Assembly: GCA_937921485.1 (NCBI GenBank)
Contig: CAKZSV010000064.1
Coordinates: forward strand, 1-41,371
Direction of reading: 5' to 3'
DNA length: 41,371 bases
From: an uncultured bacterium
GTDB taxonomy: Bacteria; Spirochaetota; UBA4802; JAGODF01
Numbering within the stretch: the first letter of the stretch is position 1; every line of letters starts with the position of its first letter. The notes under the pieces are model-generated. The model was given only the letters and a program-made list of their open reading frames with translations, did no database searches and had not been told where the DNA came from. Of this stretch, positions 40,852 through 41,371 are shown piece by piece. Made by a program: the position numbers and the translations under genes.

Positions 40852-41371
40852 ACTATCATCCCCATCAGGTGTATTTTCATTCTAAATTGATTATTCTATA
40901 ATAGATGGCATGAAAAATTCAAGAGTTTTTTATTTCTTTGAGGAAAAACGTGCTGAATGAATCAAATGTAGAACGATCATCCAATCAAGCTACAAAAAAG
41001 ATTGACATTTGTGATATAATCATCATATACACATCCTGTTAATCCTGTTAATTTTTTGCAATTGATAATCTTCAAACACAGAGTGAACGTATGACCGTAA
41101 CCGTCCAATCTTCCCACCCCGTCAAAAAAATGTCAAATTCATAAAAATCAGGGAACTTCTAAAAACCATGTATAAGGATGTTCCCTTGTGGGCACAATAT
41201 ATAGGATAAAACCGCTTTCTTTTTATCTTTATAATATGATGAAAGCGGTTTTTAGAGGTGCCCATCAACCATGATTGCTTATAATTGCATTTTTCTCTGA
41301 TGGCTCGTGTACGATTTTACCATGCACATGCAGGAGTGTACGCAGTTTTTACGGGGAAAACGCGTTTCTTT
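40852..41371. other. Intergenic end of the window
   Basis: No convincing gene is seen. It contains a plausible plus-strand promoter (TTGACA 41002-41007, 18 bases, TATACA 41026-41031), a short direct repeat (atcctgtta twice near 41032-41050), and the inverted-repeat element at 41151-41263. Confidence 0.5.
41151..41263. repeat. 113-bp element with inverted terminal repeats and internal hairpins
   Basis: Ends: gggaacttctaaaaacc (41151-41167) and, inverted, ggtttttagaggtgccc (41247-41263), 15 of 17 bases complementary. Inside, GGGAAC pairs with GTTCCC (41180-41185), GGGCAC (41190-41195) pairs with the right-end GTGCCC, and AAAACCGCTTTC (41208-41219) pairs perfectly with GAAAGCGGTTTT (41241-41252). 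No coding frame. It resembles a miniature transposable element or a structured RNA. Confidence 0.55.

Noticed and set aside
41002..41020. TTGACA and TATAAT near the window end
   Set aside because: They are only 7 bases apart; a weaker TATACA at 18 bases is the only usable partner, and no gene follows in the window.

Overview
The window looks like a chromosomal segment of a flagellated spirochaete (phylum Spirochaetota). The main evidence is the flagellar gene order on the minus strand (motA-motB-fliL-fliY-fliO/Z-fliP-fliQ-fliR-flhB-flhA-flhF-flhG-hypothetical-whiG/fliA-fapA-hypothetical), which follows the layout known from Treponema-type spirochaetes. I cannot name the genus from the sequence.

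Layout. (1) 1-3190 is an accessory region of decayed parts: an IS3-type orfA remnant bounded by 19-bp inverted repeats, a frameshifted SpvB/Rhs-type middle fragment, a repeat-rich gene-free stretch, and the 3' end of an RHS-core gene with a variable C-terminal tail followed by a small membrane protein that could be its immunity partner. (2) 3169-8281 holds a multi-cluster ferredoxin, a radical SAM/DUF2344 protein, rsmA and, divergently, rsmI. (3) 8347-8758 is a complete flgM unit with a sigma-28 promoter and a terminator. (4) 8859-11945 is an operon of a degenerate iron-alcohol-dehydrogenase-like protein with larB and larC (nickel-pincer cofactor), ending in a 64-bp tandem repeat array. (5) 12269-13886 carries cheW, a membrane protein and a 29-residue very basic protein of AURKAIP1/COX24 type. 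(6) 14060-19587 is a minus-strand cluster in the order cheR-cheD-yicC-remA-gmk-rpoZ-miaA-hfq-SPFH protein. (7) 19697-36043 is the flagellar cluster. (8) 36225-37342 has flbD and a DUF115 motility-associated protein. (9) 37464-41371 has a MoeB/ThiF-like protein, a putative double ribbon-helix-helix protein under a palindromic operator, a three-gene unit with a receiver-like coiled-coil protein, and a terminal region with a 113-bp inverted-repeat element.

How it works together. The FliPQR-FlhBA export gate, FliO, the FliY switch component, the MotAB stator, FliL, the FlhF/FlhG placement pair, WhiG/FliA and its anti-sigma factor FlgM lie in one window with three chemotaxis proteins (CheW, CheD, CheR). 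Sigma-28-like promoters precede flgM and (with a 16-nt spacer) motA. The best sigma-28 site in the window, identical to the extended enterobacterial consensus, is not at a flagellar gene: it sits in front of the transposase remnant at 416-667. The other main oddities are the Fe-ADH homologue that has lost all four metal ligands beside larBC, and the absence of fliM between fliL and fliY.
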